Source: Actinomycetota bacterium (GTDB lineage Bacteria; Actinomycetota; Thermoleophilia; Solirubrobacterales; 70-9). From it: a DNA stretch of 64,000 bases. The position numbers were made by a program, and so were the translations under genes. The DNA is taken from assembly GCA_018268695.1 (NCBI GenBank), contig JAFDWD010001121.1:1-64000 (forward strand), written 5' to 3'. The notes under the pieces were generated by a model. It was not told the DNA's origin. It saw only the letters and a program-made list of their open reading frames with translations, and ran no database searches. This document shows positions 1 to 8,420 of this stretch, piece after piece (the stretch's first letter is position 1; every line of letters begins with the position of its first letter).

Positions 1-7
1 CCGCCGC

Positions 8-1321
8 TCACCGCGCCCGCCGCCGCCGCGCGCGACCCAGACGGGCTCGCGCGCCGAAACGGTCGAATCGAAACGGCTCCAGCGCGGCCGGTCGCGCCGC
101 GCTGACGATCTGCTCCGCCAGCAGCCTCCCGGCGGGAATTCCCAGCGTCATCCCCAGCATCGCGTACCCGGTCGCGGCGTAGGCGCGACCGGGTACCGGC
201 AGCCGGTCGATCAGCGGCAGTCCGTCCGGAAGCACCGGCCTCAACCCGGCCCACTCGCCCCGGCGCTCTCCCAGGCCGCGGAGATACGGGGACGCCGAGC
301 GAGCGATCGCCGCCACGCGGCGCCGATCGAGGTCGGGCGCGGAAAAGCCCAGGTCCATCCCGCCGGCGATCCGGAGCCGCAATCCGAAAGGTGAGCAGGC
401 GACGTGGGGCTCGAGCAGGAGGACCGGCCGCCGCGGCACGACCTCCGGCTCGACGTCGAAGGAGTAGCCCCTGCCGGCGGCGAGCGGTAGGCCGATCCCG
501 AGCAGGCGCACGAGCCTGCCGCTGTCGGCGCCGCCGGCGACGACCACCGCATCGGCGCGGTAGCAGCGTCCGGGGGTGCTTACGACCACCCGCTCACGAC
601 CGGCGTCGATCGCCACCACCGTGGCGCTCTCGACGATCGTTCCGCCGCGGTCGCGAACCCGGGCCGCAAGCCCCCGCACCAATCGGTCCGGTTCGACCCG
701 CCAGTGCTGCTCGACGTGGACCGCAGCGGCGACCCGCTCGGTCAGCGCCGGCTCCAGGTCGCGCAGGTCCCGACCGACGACGACACGCCCCGGCAGCTCG
801 AGTCCCGCCGCCTCGGCGGGACGCATCTCGGCCAGGAACCGCTCGACCGAAGCCTGCGAGCCCGCGACGAGCATCCCATCGCGCCGAGAGTCGGCGTCGA
901 CGCCGTCGCGCTCGAGTGCGTCGAGCTGGTCGAACACGGGAGCCGCGAGGGTGGAGAGCGCGACGACGCCGCGAGCGTGCTCGATCGTCCTGCAGTGGGT
1001 CGCGAACGCGAGCAGCCACCCGGACATCCGCGGCAGGTTCGCGACCGGGATCCGCAGCGCGCCCTCGGCGCTGAGCACGCCGCGCAGGGCCGCGCCGAAG
1101 TGGCCCGGCATCGGCAGTGGGCCGGCCTGGAGCGGACTGATCCAGCCGGCATTGCCCCAGGACGCCCCCGCCCCGGGACCGACGCGATCGAGGACCACGA
1201 CCTCCACCCCGCGGTCGAGCAGGGCGTCGGCGACCGAGAGACCGGCGATGCCGGCCCCGACTACGACCACCGATCCCGGCGCACCCGCATTCCCGCGGGG
1301 AGCAAGAGACACCATGGTCAC
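8..1321 (-). CDS. DadA-like FAD-dependent amino acid/amine oxidase
   Basis: A 437-residue flavoprotein of the D-amino-acid dehydrogenase / glycine-oxidase (DAO) family. It should oxidise an amino or imino acid and pass electrons to FAD and then a quinone or oxygen. Seen: an N-terminal Rossmann glycine motif (G22-A-G24-I-A-G27), the acidic end of the second strand (VVVLDR), and the DadA-typical ASWGNAGW segment near residue 54. Length is normal for the family and both ends are inside the window. It lies 108 nt downstream of the thioesterase gene on the same strand, and an 18-bp perfect palindrome sits in that gap just before the start. The substrate is not determinable. Confidence is high for family and low for substrate. 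Confidence 0.85.
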   Translation of the reverse strand: MTMVSLAPRGNAGAPGSVVVVGAGIAGLSVADALLDRGVEVVVLDRVGPGAGASWGNAGWISPLQAGPLPMPGHFGAALRGVLSAEGALRIPVANLPRMSGWLLAFATHCRTIEHARGVVALSTLAAPVFDQLDALERDGVDADSRRDGMLVAGSQASVERFLAEMRPAEAAGLELPGRVVVGRDLRDLEPALTERVAAAVHVEQHWRVEPDRLVRGLAARVRDRGGTIVESATVVAIDAGRERVVVSTPGRCYRADAVVVAGGADSGRLVRLLGIGLPLAAGRGYSFDVEPEVVPRRPVLLLEPHVACSPFGLRLRIAGGMDLGFSAPDLDRRRVAAIARSASPYLRGLGERRGEWAGLRPVLPDGLPLIDRLPVPGRAYAATGYAMLGMTLGIPAGRLLAEQIVSAARPAALEPFRFDRFGARARLGRARRRRAR

Positions 1322-1332
1322 ATGCTACTCAA

Positions 1333-1350
1333 CGACCGATCGATCGGTCG
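1333..1350. promoter_or_regulatory. 18-bp perfect palindrome upstream of the DadA-like gene
   Basis: The sequence CGACCGATCGATCGGTCG is a perfect 18-bp palindrome 12 nt upstream of the start at 1321. Its 12-bp core CCGATCGATCGG recurs at 1828-1839, inside the first codons of the neighbouring thioesterase gene. It is a candidate operator. Caveat: CGATCG words are common in this genome. Confidence 0.35.
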
Positions 1351-1429
1351 GCACCGAACGAGACGCTCGTGGCCCGAGCACGTCAGCCCGAATGACGCCC
1401 TGATCGAACGGCCTGGAGACTCGGAACAG

Positions 1430-1852
1430 CTAGACCGGGCGGCTGCCGACCAGCATCGTCGAGGCGAGCGCGGTGGCGACCGGCTTGCCGTCGTGGCTGA
1501 CCACGATCCGATAGGAACCGAGACGGCCACCCCGTCGCTCCTCGATCGCCTCTGCGCGCAGGCACTCGCCGGGACCGACGGGGCGCAGGAAGTGGACGGT
1601 GCCGCTGATGCCGACGGCCAGCTCTCCCGACCGCGAGTTGGCAGCCGCCGCGAGCGCGCCGTCGGCGAGACTGAAAAGGGCGCCACCGTGCACTTTGCCG
1701 AGGTCGTTGCAGTGCTCGGCCGTAGTCATCATCTCGACCACCGCCCGGCCCTGCTCGAGCTCTACCAACCGCAGGCCGAGAGCCTGCGCGAAGCGGTCCG
1801 CCGCCGAGAGCGGGCCTCCGGAGGCTTCCGATCGATCGGTTGGTTGCTCCAC
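1430..1852 (-). CDS. PaaI-family hotdog-fold acyl-CoA thioesterase
   Basis: A 140-residue single hotdog domain of the PaaI / phenylacetate-type thioesterase family, which hydrolyses (often aromatic) acyl-CoA thioesters to rescue free CoA. Seen: the family signature N49-D-L-G-K-V-H55-G-G-A, followed by LADGALAAAANS carrying the acidic residue D64. It has a GTG start with no obvious Shine-Dalgarno; a TAACCT box lies about 7 nt upstream, so a leaderless message is possible. It sits between the GntR gene and the DadA-like gene, all on the minus strand. An aromatic CoA substrate is inferred only from the neighbourhood. Confidence 0.85.
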   Translation of the reverse strand: MEQPTDRSEASGGPLSAADRFAQALGLRLVELEQGRAVVEMMTTAEHCNDLGKVHGGALFSLADGALAAAANSRSGELAVGISGTVHFLRPVGPGECLRAEAIEERRGGRLGSYRIVVSHDGKPVATALASTMLVGSRPV

Positions 1853-1905
1853 CGGGAGAAGGTTAGCGGGTCGGCCCCGCGACCCGCGCCCGTTCCGCCT
1901 CTCGC

Positions 1906-2634
1906 CTAGTCGGCGGCGGCCGCGCGGGGCCCGCGCAGGGGCTGGATCGACCGTCCAGAATCGGCGGCCTTGACCAACTCACGCACCGCCCGTTCGACGT
2001 GGCGGTCCATCAGCCGCGTCGCCTTCGCCTGATCGCGGGCGGCGAGCGCCTCGTAGATCGCGTGATGCTCCGCCACCCGCTGCCGCGTCTGCTCGAGCGG
2101 GACCGCGGCGCCGGCGGAGACAGCGGCCGCGGCGCTGCGCAGCCCTGAAAGCATGTCGCGGGTCCGGACGAGCCCGGAGAGCTCCGCGATCGAGAGGTGG
2201 AATTCCTCGTCGAGGGCGAAGATCTCCTTCCCCCCCTCGTCGTTCTCCTGCCGCCGCAACACATCGGCCAGCTGCTCGAGATCCGCCTCGCTGCCGTGCT
2301 CGATCAGTTTCGTCACCGCGATCCGCTCGAGCGCCCGGCGCAAGAAGACGATCTCTTCGATCTCGGCGCTGCTAAAGGTGCGCAGGCGGTAGCCCCGGTG
2401 ACGGGCGGCCTCCAGCACACCCTCGCGCTCCAGCGCCTTCAGCGCCTCCCGCACCGGGGTGCGGGAGATCCCCAGCATGTCGGCGAACTCCGACTCCGAG
2501 TAGTAGCGGTTGGGCTGGATCAGTCCGTCGCGTAGGGCGCGGCGCAGGACCTGGTAGGCCTGCTGGCCAAGCGAGGCCGCACCATCCCCTGACGTGGTGT
2601 TCGAGCTAGATGCCGTGGTTGGGCGTGACACCAC
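1906..2634 (-). CDS. GntR-family regulator with FCD domain (copy 1)
   Basis: A 242-residue FadR-subfamily transcription factor. Residues about 20-90 form the winged HTH (ISRTPVREALKALEREG recognition region). The C-terminal half is an FCD ligand-binding domain with the expected metal/ligand positions (LDEEFHLSIAE, EHHAIYEAL, MDRHVERAV). The GTG start at 2634 has no Shine-Dalgarno. A TAGTAT box ends exactly 6 nt upstream, so the mRNA is probably leaderless, and that box is part of a GTATAC palindrome, implying autoregulation. The HTH-coding DNA is nearly identical to that of the second GntR gene at 17385-18110, while the effector domains differ. Likely a repressor responding to an organic acid. 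Confidence 0.9.
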   Translation of the reverse strand: MVSRPTTASSSNTTSGDGAASLGQQAYQVLRRALRDGLIQPNRYYSESEFADMLGISRTPVREALKALEREGVLEAARHRGYRLRTFSSAEIEEIVFLRRALERIAVTKLIEHGSEADLEQLADVLRRQENDEGGKEIFALDEEFHLSIAELSGLVRTRDMLSGLRSAAAAVSAGAAVPLEQTRQRVAEHHAIYEALAARDQAKATRLMDRHVERAVRELVKAADSGRSIQPLRGPRAAAAD

Positions 2635-2638
2635 TCCC

Positions 2639-2647
2639 GTATACTAA
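2639..2647. promoter_or_regulatory. GTATACTAA element (A-type site 1), promoter of gntR copy 1
   Basis: GTATAC palindrome overlapping the -10 box (TAGTAT on the minus strand, 2646-2641), followed by 6 nt and the GTG start. One of five similar elements at promoters between 2.6 and 21.3 kb. Confidence 0.5.
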
Positions 2648-2793
2648 CGCCTGGCGTCGGTGGCCGAGGCGTCGTCTTCGATGCGTTACCGGCCGCCGAC
2701 CGACCCTCCCCAGCGCTCGACCCGGATCCCGCCGGGCGGCCCCAGGTGATTGGGAACGAGGCTGGTTTCCAGGGTGTCGCATCCGTGACGTCT

Positions 2794-2810
2794 TGTACAA
2801 CTATTGTCAG
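2794..2810. promoter_or_regulatory. Candidate TetR operator upstream of the tetR gene
   Basis: TGTACAACTATTGTCAG, including an 8-bp TTGTACAA palindrome (2793-2800), lies about 60 nt before the TetR start. A close variant, TGTCACAACTATGTCAG, overlaps the -10 box of the GST operon at 11026-11042. Confidence 0.4.
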
Positions 2811-2868
2811 CTATCAAGAGTCAACCGTGCGGAACCTCGCCCACGGCGGCGAGATGGAGGGAACACAA

Positions 2869-3450
2869 TTGGACTCAGAGCCGGCGTCGTTGCGAGAACA
2901 GCAGACGCAGCTGACCCAAGAACTGATCGTCAAAGCGTTCGTGGAGGAGCTCGAATCCAACCCCTCGGGCTCCTTCTCGATGGCGGAGATCGCCGACAAG
3001 GCAGGAGTCTCGGTGCGGACCGTCTACCGCCACTTCGCCGATCGGGCCGCCCTGCTCGGAGCGGCCGCGGGGTGGATCACCAAGAACCGCTTTGGCCCCA
3101 TCCCTCTGCCCCAGTCGGCAGACGACCTGCCGAGGATCTTCCAGGAAGCCTCCAGCCGCTTCGCAGAGCATCCGGCGATCGTCCGTGCCGTCGCCTTCTC
3201 GGAAGTCGGCCACCAGGTCGGCGCGGCGCCGCGTGGCGAGCGGCACAAGGCGATGAGCGCCGCGCTCCACGACATCACCGCCGGCCTAGACGAGGCGGAG
3301 CGGCGACGGGTCGAGGCGGTCTTCGCGGTGCTCTACAGCATGGCCGCCTGGGTGATCATGCACGAGGACTTCGGGCTCAGCGCCGAGGAGGCCGGTGCGG
3401 CGGGCGCCTGGGCGATGACGACGCTGACCGAGTCTCTCCGCCGAGACTGA
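2869..3450 (+). CDS. TetR-family transcriptional regulator
   Basis: A 193-residue TetR/AcrR-type protein. The N-terminal three-helix HTH is clear (FSMAEIADKAGVSVRTVYRHFADRAALL), followed by a divergent all-helical ligand domain. The TTG start at 2869 is preferred over upstream in-frame ATGs because a strong GGAGGG ribosome-binding site (2856-2861) lies 7 nt before it; the region upstream is promoter-like and AT-richer. The gene ends inside a hairpin shared with the convergent transporter operon. It may control its own promoter and the GST operon at 8.4-11.0 kb, because both carry the same CAACTAT-containing element. Confidence 0.88.
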   Translation: MDSEPASLREQQTQLTQELIVKAFVEELESNPSGSFSMAEIADKAGVSVRTVYRHFADRAALLGAAAGWITKNRFGPIPLPQSADDLPRIFQEASSRFAEHPAIVRAVAFSEVGHQVGAAPRGERHKAMSAALHDITAGLDEAERRRVEAVFAVLYSMAAWVIMHEDFGLSAEEAGAAGAWAMTTLTESLRRD

Positions 3451-3467
3451 GGCGGAGAGACTCGGTC
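3426..3467. terminator. 17-bp hairpin around the tetR stop codon
   Basis: Perfect inverted repeat: 3426-3442 pairs with 3451-3467 around an 8-nt loop that contains the TetR stop codon. It has no long T tract. It probably terminates tetR transcription and overlaps a second hairpin facing the transporter operon. Confidence 0.6.
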
Positions 3468-3502
3468 GCGGCCGGCGACCTCCTGTGATCGCCGGCCGCG
3501 AC
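3465..3502. terminator. 14-bp hairpin between convergent tetR and livK-type genes
   Basis: Perfect inverted repeat: 3465-3478 pairs with 3489-3502, loop 3479-3488. It shares three bases with the preceding hairpin, so the two are mutually exclusive. Position suits termination of the minus-strand ABC operon. Confidence 0.6.
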
Positions 3503-3512
3503 TTCGGTGAGC

Positions 3513-4817
3513 TCAGCCCACGCCCATCGCCTTGAGGGCGTCTAGCTCGGTTCCCGGGACGCCTTCGAACTGCTGTTCGGCGGCGTTCCAGCGCTGACCG
3601 AACACCCGGCCGTTGAAGACGCGCTTGAATTCGCCCTGGCCTTGCGGCTTGGCGAAGTCGATCGTCGGGATCACCCCGCCGAAATTGACCGTCGCCTTGC
3701 TCAGCGCGGCGAGGAAGGTCTTGTTGGTGATCGGGCCTTCCATCGATTCGGCCACCTGGCGGAACGCGTACATCCCGAGCCACGCTCGCAGAGCGCTGGA
3801 GTTGTAATTGTCGACTTCGGTCGAGGCGTCACCATTGCCTGCTTCTTCCTCGGCCTTCATCTGGTCGAGGAATTCCTGCAGCAGCGGGAGTTCCGAGGCG
3901 GCCGACGGGGCCGGCAAGGTCGCACCCTGGTAGTAGCCTTCGGCGCCCGCACCGAGCTTGGTCAGCTGCCCCCCGGTCAGCAGGCCGTCGGCGCTGCAGT
4001 AGCCCCATTCTTTGCCCGCGCTGGTCGCCGCGTTGATCATGCCCAGCGCCGGGGTCGGGGACATGCCGAGAATGGCAAATTCGGTCCCCAGGTTTTCGAG
4101 TTCCTGAACCGGCGGGGCGAAATCGGTCGCCGTGGGCGGCACGAACACCTGCCCGACGTACTTGGTGCCAAGCGTTCCGGTCGCTGCCTTGAACATGCCG
4201 ACGAACTGCTTCGACACGGCCAGGTCCGCCAGTGCCGCTCCCACGTTCGACTTGCCGGCCGCCTTCAACAGCGAGGGGCTCAGGCAGGCGACGTACTCGC
4301 CGTTGGGGAAGTCGATCGGGAACGAATTGGGCAATTCGAACTGAGCCGGCGACAGGGCGACCGGCGCGAGGCTCGCGATTTCGCCCTTCGCGAGTTCTTC
4401 CAGCACCCCGGCCGGGTTGAGGAAGACGAGTTCGCCGATCTCCGCCGTGACCCCGGCCTGCCGCATCTTCCGGGCACACGCAACCTCGGCGTTGGGGTCG
4501 CCCTTGCCGTCGCAGGATTCGATCTGCACTTCGCGACCCGCGATCCCGCCTTCGGCATTGATCGCCCGGGCCGCCGCTTCAAGCGCCGCCGGGATCTGTG
4601 GAGCGCTCTGCAACTGGCTTTCGATCGGGACGTTGGTACCGATCACGATCGGTTCGCCGGTGAACTTCGCGGTAGTGGTTTCGCCGCCGCCACCGCTGCT
4701 GCTGCTGCTCGCCGCCGTGCTCGAATCAGAGCCACCGCAGGCCGACAGCAACAGCCCGGCACAGACGATCAGGGGCAAGGAAACCGCAGCCAGCCGCCGC
4801 GGTCGTCGGTTCATCAT
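3513..4817 (-). CDS. LivK-type ABC substrate-binding lipoprotein
   Basis: A 434-residue extracytoplasmic binding protein of the branched-chain amino acid / HAAT type (periplasmic-binding type I fold). The N-terminus has a basic stretch, a hydrophobic core and a lipobox LLSAC with the lipidated cysteine C27, followed by a Ser/Gly-rich tether. The mature part starts with the typical IVIGTNVPIESQ segment. It is the last gene of the operon fused permease/ATPase - LivF - LivK, 15 nt after livF. HAAT systems import amino acids, urea, amides or aromatic acids. The catabolic surroundings favour an aromatic or organic acid, by inference only. Confidence 0.88.
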   Translation of the reverse strand: MMNRRPRRLAAVSLPLIVCAGLLLSACGGSDSSTAASSSSSGGGGETTTAKFTGEPIVIGTNVPIESQLQSAPQIPAALEAAARAINAEGGIAGREVQIESCDGKGDPNAEVACARKMRQAGVTAEIGELVFLNPAGVLEELAKGEIASLAPVALSPAQFELPNSFPIDFPNGEYVACLSPSLLKAAGKSNVGAALADLAVSKQFVGMFKAATGTLGTKYVGQVFVPPTATDFAPPVQELENLGTEFAILGMSPTPALGMINAATSAGKEWGYCSADGLLTGGQLTKLGAGAEGYYQGATLPAPSAASELPLLQEFLDQMKAEEEAGNGDASTEVDNYNSSALRAWLGMYAFRQVAESMEGPITNKTFLAALSKATVNFGGVIPTIDFAKPQGQGEFKRVFNGRVFGQRWNAAEQQFEGVPGTELDALKAMGVG

Positions 4818-4832
4818 GCTCTCTCCTCTGGG

Positions 4833-5594
4833 TCATTTGCTGGGACTGGTCGACCGCGACGCTTCGTCGGCCGAGCCGATGTAAAGGGCGCGGATCTCGT
4901 CGATGCGCCGGCGTCCGTCCTCGGCTTCGCAGGCGAGCAGGACGCGTCCGTTGCGCATCACCAGGATTCGGTCGGCGATCTCCAAGGCGCGGTGTACGTG
5001 CTGCTCGACGAGGAGCGCCCCCATGCCCTCGTCGGCGGCGACGCGCACCGCTCGCAACAGCCGGTTGATCGCGGTGGGCGCCAGGCCAAGCGAGAGCTCG
5101 TCGGCCAGTAGCAGCCGGGTTGGCCGGCCGAGCGCGCGGGCGAGGGTGAGCATCTGCTGCTCGCCGCCGGAGAGCAGCGCCGCCCGGCGCTCCATCAGCG
5201 GGACCAGCTCCGGAAAGAGCTCGCCGGCACGGGAGGGATCGCAGCCACGGGCGATGGAAAGGTTTTGGCGGACGGTCAGGCGGGCGAAGATCGAGCGCTC
5301 CTCGCTGATGAAGGACAGTCCCTGGCGCGCCCGCCGGTGAAGTGGCCGCGATGCGGGCCTGCCCGCCCAGGAGACCGTCCCGGCGATCGGCTTGAGCACC
5401 CCTGCCAGAGTCAGGAGCGTGGTCGTCTTGCCGGCCCCGTTGGGACCGAGGAGGACCACAACTTCGCCGGGCCGCACCTCGAGGTCGAAGTCGTGCACGA
5501 GGGGCCGCTTCTCGTAGCCCGCGGCAAGGCCGACCGCGGCCATCAACGGCGCGGAAGCCGGCGCTCCCCCAGCCCCTTCGACCGCCGCGTTCAT
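4833..5594 (-). CDS. livF: LivF-type ABC transporter ATP-binding protein
   Basis: A 253-residue ABC ATPase of the LivF class that energises uptake with the fused permease protein. Seen: Walker A GPNGAGKT at 50-57, an ISEERSIFARLTVRQNL segment typical of LivF, signature LSGGEQQ, and Walker B LLLADE followed by LSLGLAP (DEL in place of the more usual DEP). The ATG start overlaps the stop of the fused gene (ATGA at 5591-5594), so translation is probably coupled. An open frame continues upstream of this start but is only the shadow of the fused gene. Confidence 0.92.
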   Translation of the reverse strand: MNAAVEGAGGAPASAPLMAAVGLAAGYEKRPLVHDFDLEVRPGEVVVLLGPNGAGKTTTLLTLAGVLKPIAGTVSWAGRPASRPLHRRARQGLSFISEERSIFARLTVRQNLSIARGCDPSRAGELFPELVPLMERRAALLSGGEQQMLTLARALGRPTRLLLADELSLGLAPTAINRLLRAVRVAADEGMGALLVEQHVHRALEIADRILVMRNGRVLLACEAEDGRRRIDEIRALYIGSADEASRSTSPSK

Positions 5595-8311
5595 GCCAAC
5601 CCCTCCGGCGACGCCACGGCGGCCCGGCCGTCGGCCTCCGGCTCGCCGCTCTCCCTGCCCAGATAGGCCTCGATGACGCGCGGGTGGCGGGCGACCTCCG
5701 CCGGCGGTCCCTCGACCACCGGCTGGCCGAAGTCGATCACCAACACGCGGTCGCAGGCGCCCATCACGAAATCCGTGTCGTGCTCGATCACGAGCACCGC
5801 CATCTGCCATTTCCGGGCCAACGCGATGACCAGATGGGCGAACTCCTCCGACTCGTGCTCGGCGAGGCCGGCGAGCGGCTCGTCGAGGAGCAGCACCGAG
5901 GGTTCCATCGCCACCGCGCGGGCGATGGAGACCCGCCGGCGCTCGCCATAGGAGAGGCTGTCCGGGTACTCGCCGAGGACACCGTCGAGCTCGAGCTCCC
6001 GGATCGCCGCTTCGGCGACGGCCGAGAGCCGCGGCGGCCGTGGCGCGACGAGGTCGCGCAGCGGAGAGGTGCCGCCCTGGCGCTCGACCGCGACCAGGAT
6101 ATTTTCGAGGACGGTCATCCCGGCGAAGAGCTCGAGCCCCTGGAACGTCCTCACCAGCCCCGACTGCGAGCGCCGGCGTGCCGACCAACCGTCGATCGAT
6201 TCGCCACCGAGCGTGACGCTCCCCTGGTACGGCGTGAAGCCCGTGATCGCATCCATCAGGGAGGTCTTTCCGGCTCCGTTGGGCCCGATCACGCCGACCA
6301 ATTCCCCGGGGCGGACGTCGAGGTCGACGCCGTCCACCGCGTGGACGCCGCCGTAGCTGACCTTCAGCCCGCGGACGGCGAGGACCTTCGGCGGCAGCGC
6401 GCTGGGAAGCGTCTCGCCCTCCGCCCGCAGCGACAGTGGCCATGCCTGCGCCGGGGGACGACCGCGCAGCTTACGCAGCGGCCCGAGCTGCGCCGCGACG
6501 AGGCCGTCGGGTGCCGCCAGCAGCGCGGCAAGCAGCATGACGCCCCCGATCAACGGCAGCCACTCGCTGATCGATTCCCAGCTCGGGGCGAGCACCGCTC
6601 CGACCGAGGCAGGCGACATCAGCGCCCCCGGATCGAGCACCGCGGCGATGAAGCCGACCCCACCGACGACGACCTGGGCGATCGCGTTGATCGAGGCGAA
6701 TGGTTCGAACGCGGAGAAGGTGACGGTGGTCGACGCGAACCCGAGCAGGATGCCGCCGAGCCCGGCCAGGGCTCCGGACACCGCGAAGGCGTAGATCTTG
6801 CCGGCGAACAGGTTGACGCCGGTCGCCACCGCGGCACGCTCGTTGGCGCGAATCGCCAGCATCCGCCGGCCGGAGCGGCCGCGGCGCAGGTTCGCGACCA
6901 CGAGCGCGGACAGGACGAAGGCGACGAAGCTGAGCGCCGCGTAGCGATTCGGGTGGAGCGACTGGTCGATTCCGAACCCGAACAGGCTCTGCGAGCCGAC
7001 GCTGGTCCCGTCGGCCCCGCCGGTGAGGTCGGCGTTGTTGAAGATCGTCGAGTTGACGGCGAGCCCGAGCCCGAGCGTGACGACCGCCAGGCTGACTCCC
7101 CGCGTGCGCAGCGCCGGGAGGGCGAAGAGGCTCCCCACCAGGCTGGCACAGGCGATCCCGACCGGAGCCGCAAGCGCCAGCGACCATCCCGCCGAGCCGA
7201 CGAGCCTGGCGGCGACCAAGGCGCCGATTCCCGCCAGCGCGTACTGGCCGAGCGAGAGCTGACCGGCGTAGCCGACCAGGAGCACGAGCGAGAGGAGGAT
7301 GATCCCGATCGCAAAAGTCGCCGAGAGAGCGGCGAGCCAGTCGGTCGAGGTGATCAGCAGGCACGCTGCCAACCCTGCGGCCGCGAGCAGGCCGACGACG
7401 CGCCGGTCGACCCGGCCACTGCCGACCAGCGGTAGCTGGTCGAAGACGTGGCCCCGCAGAGGCATCGCCGAGCCGCGCACGACGAGCACGGCGATGATCA
7501 CCAAGAAGGGCAACGCGTCGGAGGCGCCGGTCAGGTGGACGTAGTTGCCGACCTCGGCCTGGGCGATCCCGAGCAGCAAACCGGCGAGCAGGGTCACCGG
7601 GAAGGAGCGGAAGCCGGAGACCAGGGCCACCGCCAGCGCCGGGACGACGAGGAAGGTGAGGCCGGGAACGCTCAACTGGCTGATCGGCGCGATCAGGATT
7701 CCGGCCAAACCCGCCAGACCGGCTCCGACCGCCCAGGTCGAGGCGGAGACGAACTGCGGCGAGCACCCCACCGCGGCCGCGGAGATCTCATTCTCGGCGA
7801 CCGCGGTGGTGACCCAGCCGGCCCGGGTGTAACGCCAGACCAGCGTCAGCACGGCGGTCAACGCGGTGGCGATCGCCAGCAGCCAGAGCCGGTCCGAGGT
7901 GATGGTGGTGCTGAGGATGTCGACTGGGTGCGGGGCGATGATCGGCGGCGTCACGATCGGGAACACCCCCCAGACGATCGTGCCCAGAGATTGCAGGACC
8001 ACCAGTACGCCAAGCGTCGCGATCAGCCGGGTGATCGGCGAGGAACGGCGCAGGCGGCGCAGGAGGAGCTGGTCGATCGCGAGGCCGATCAGCATCGCGA
8101 TCCCGATCGCCGCCGCCAGTGCCGGGACGAGGGACCAGCCGTGTTCCACGTGGAGCGAGTTGAACTCGAAGGCGGCAACCATCGCGATCGCGCCGTGGGC
8201 GAGGTTGAGGACCCCCGAGCCCCTGAAGATCACGACCAGCCCCTGGGCGGAGAGGGCATAGAGAGCCCCGGTTCCGAGGCCGAGAAGTGCGAACTGAAGG
8301 AGCTCGGTCAC
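5591..8311 (-). CDS. Triple fusion LivH-LivM-LivG ABC permease/permease/ATPase
   Basis: A 906-residue protein joining three subunits that are usually separate. Residues about 1-290 are a LivH-type permease (starts MTELLQFALLGLGTGALYALSAQGL). About 300-625 are a LivM-type permease (SLVLLVGYAGQLSLGQYALAGIG). About 640-895 are a LivG-type ATPase with Walker A GPNGAGKTS near 675, signature LSYGERRR near 785 and Walker B VLLLDEP near 805. No internal stop or start breaks the frame. With LivF and LivK it would make a complete importer of two ATPases, two permease domains and one binding lipoprotein. It has a GTG start. The promoter 50 nt upstream carries a GTATACTAA element, so it is likely controlled by a GntR protein encoded nearby. 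Confidence 0.92.
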   Translation of the reverse strand: MTELLQFALLGLGTGALYALSAQGLVVIFRGSGVLNLAHGAIAMVAAFEFNSLHVEHGWSLVPALAAAIGIAMLIGLAIDQLLLRRLRRSSPITRLIATLGVLVVLQSLGTIVWGVFPIVTPPIIAPHPVDILSTTITSDRLWLLAIATALTAVLTLVWRYTRAGWVTTAVAENEISAAAVGCSPQFVSASTWAVGAGLAGLAGILIAPISQLSVPGLTFLVVPALAVALVSGFRSFPVTLLAGLLLGIAQAEVGNYVHLTGASDALPFLVIIAVLVVRGSAMPLRGHVFDQLPLVGSGRVDRRVVGLLAAAGLAACLLITSTDWLAALSATFAIGIILLSLVLLVGYAGQLSLGQYALAGIGALVAARLVGSAGWSLALAAPVGIACASLVGSLFALPALRTRGVSLAVVTLGLGLAVNSTIFNNADLTGGADGTSVGSQSLFGFGIDQSLHPNRYAALSFVAFVLSALVVANLRRGRSGRRMLAIRANERAAVATGVNLFAGKIYAFAVSGALAGLGGILLGFASTTVTFSAFEPFASINAIAQVVVGGVGFIAAVLDPGALMSPASVGAVLAPSWESISEWLPLIGGVMLLAALLAAPDGLVAAQLGPLRKLRGRPPAQAWPLSLRAEGETLPSALPPKVLAVRGLKVSYGGVHAVDGVDLDVRPGELVGVIGPNGAGKTSLMDAITGFTPYQGSVTLGGESIDGWSARRRSQSGLVRTFQGLELFAGMTVLENILVAVERQGGTSPLRDLVAPRPPRLSAVAEAAIRELELDGVLGEYPDSLSYGERRRVSIARAVAMEPSVLLLDEPLAGLAEHESEEFAHLVIALARKWQMAVLVIEHDTDFVMGACDRVLVIDFGQPVVEGPPAEVARHPRVIEAYLGRESGEPEADGRAAVASPEGLA

Positions 8312-8356
8312 GCGCCCGCGCCTCGGTCCCGTGGCGGCATAGCCTTGTTCATCGGA

Positions 8357-8365
8357 TTAGTATAC
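8357..8365. promoter_or_regulatory. GTATACTAA element (A-type site 2), promoter of the ABC importer operon
   Basis: Minus-strand GTATACTAA, 46-54 nt upstream of the GTG at 8311. TATACT would serve as the -10 box. It matches the gntR copy 1 promoter element in all nine bases. Confidence 0.5.
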
Positions 8366-8420
8366 CACCCTGCTACATCAACATGCAATTCCGCCGCGAG
8401 GTCGGCGGAATGCCCGCGCT

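Noticed and set aside
5684..7435. 583-codon plus-strand open frame opposite the fused ABC protein
   Set aside because: Charged repetitive translation mirroring the codon structure of the opposite strand; not a gene.
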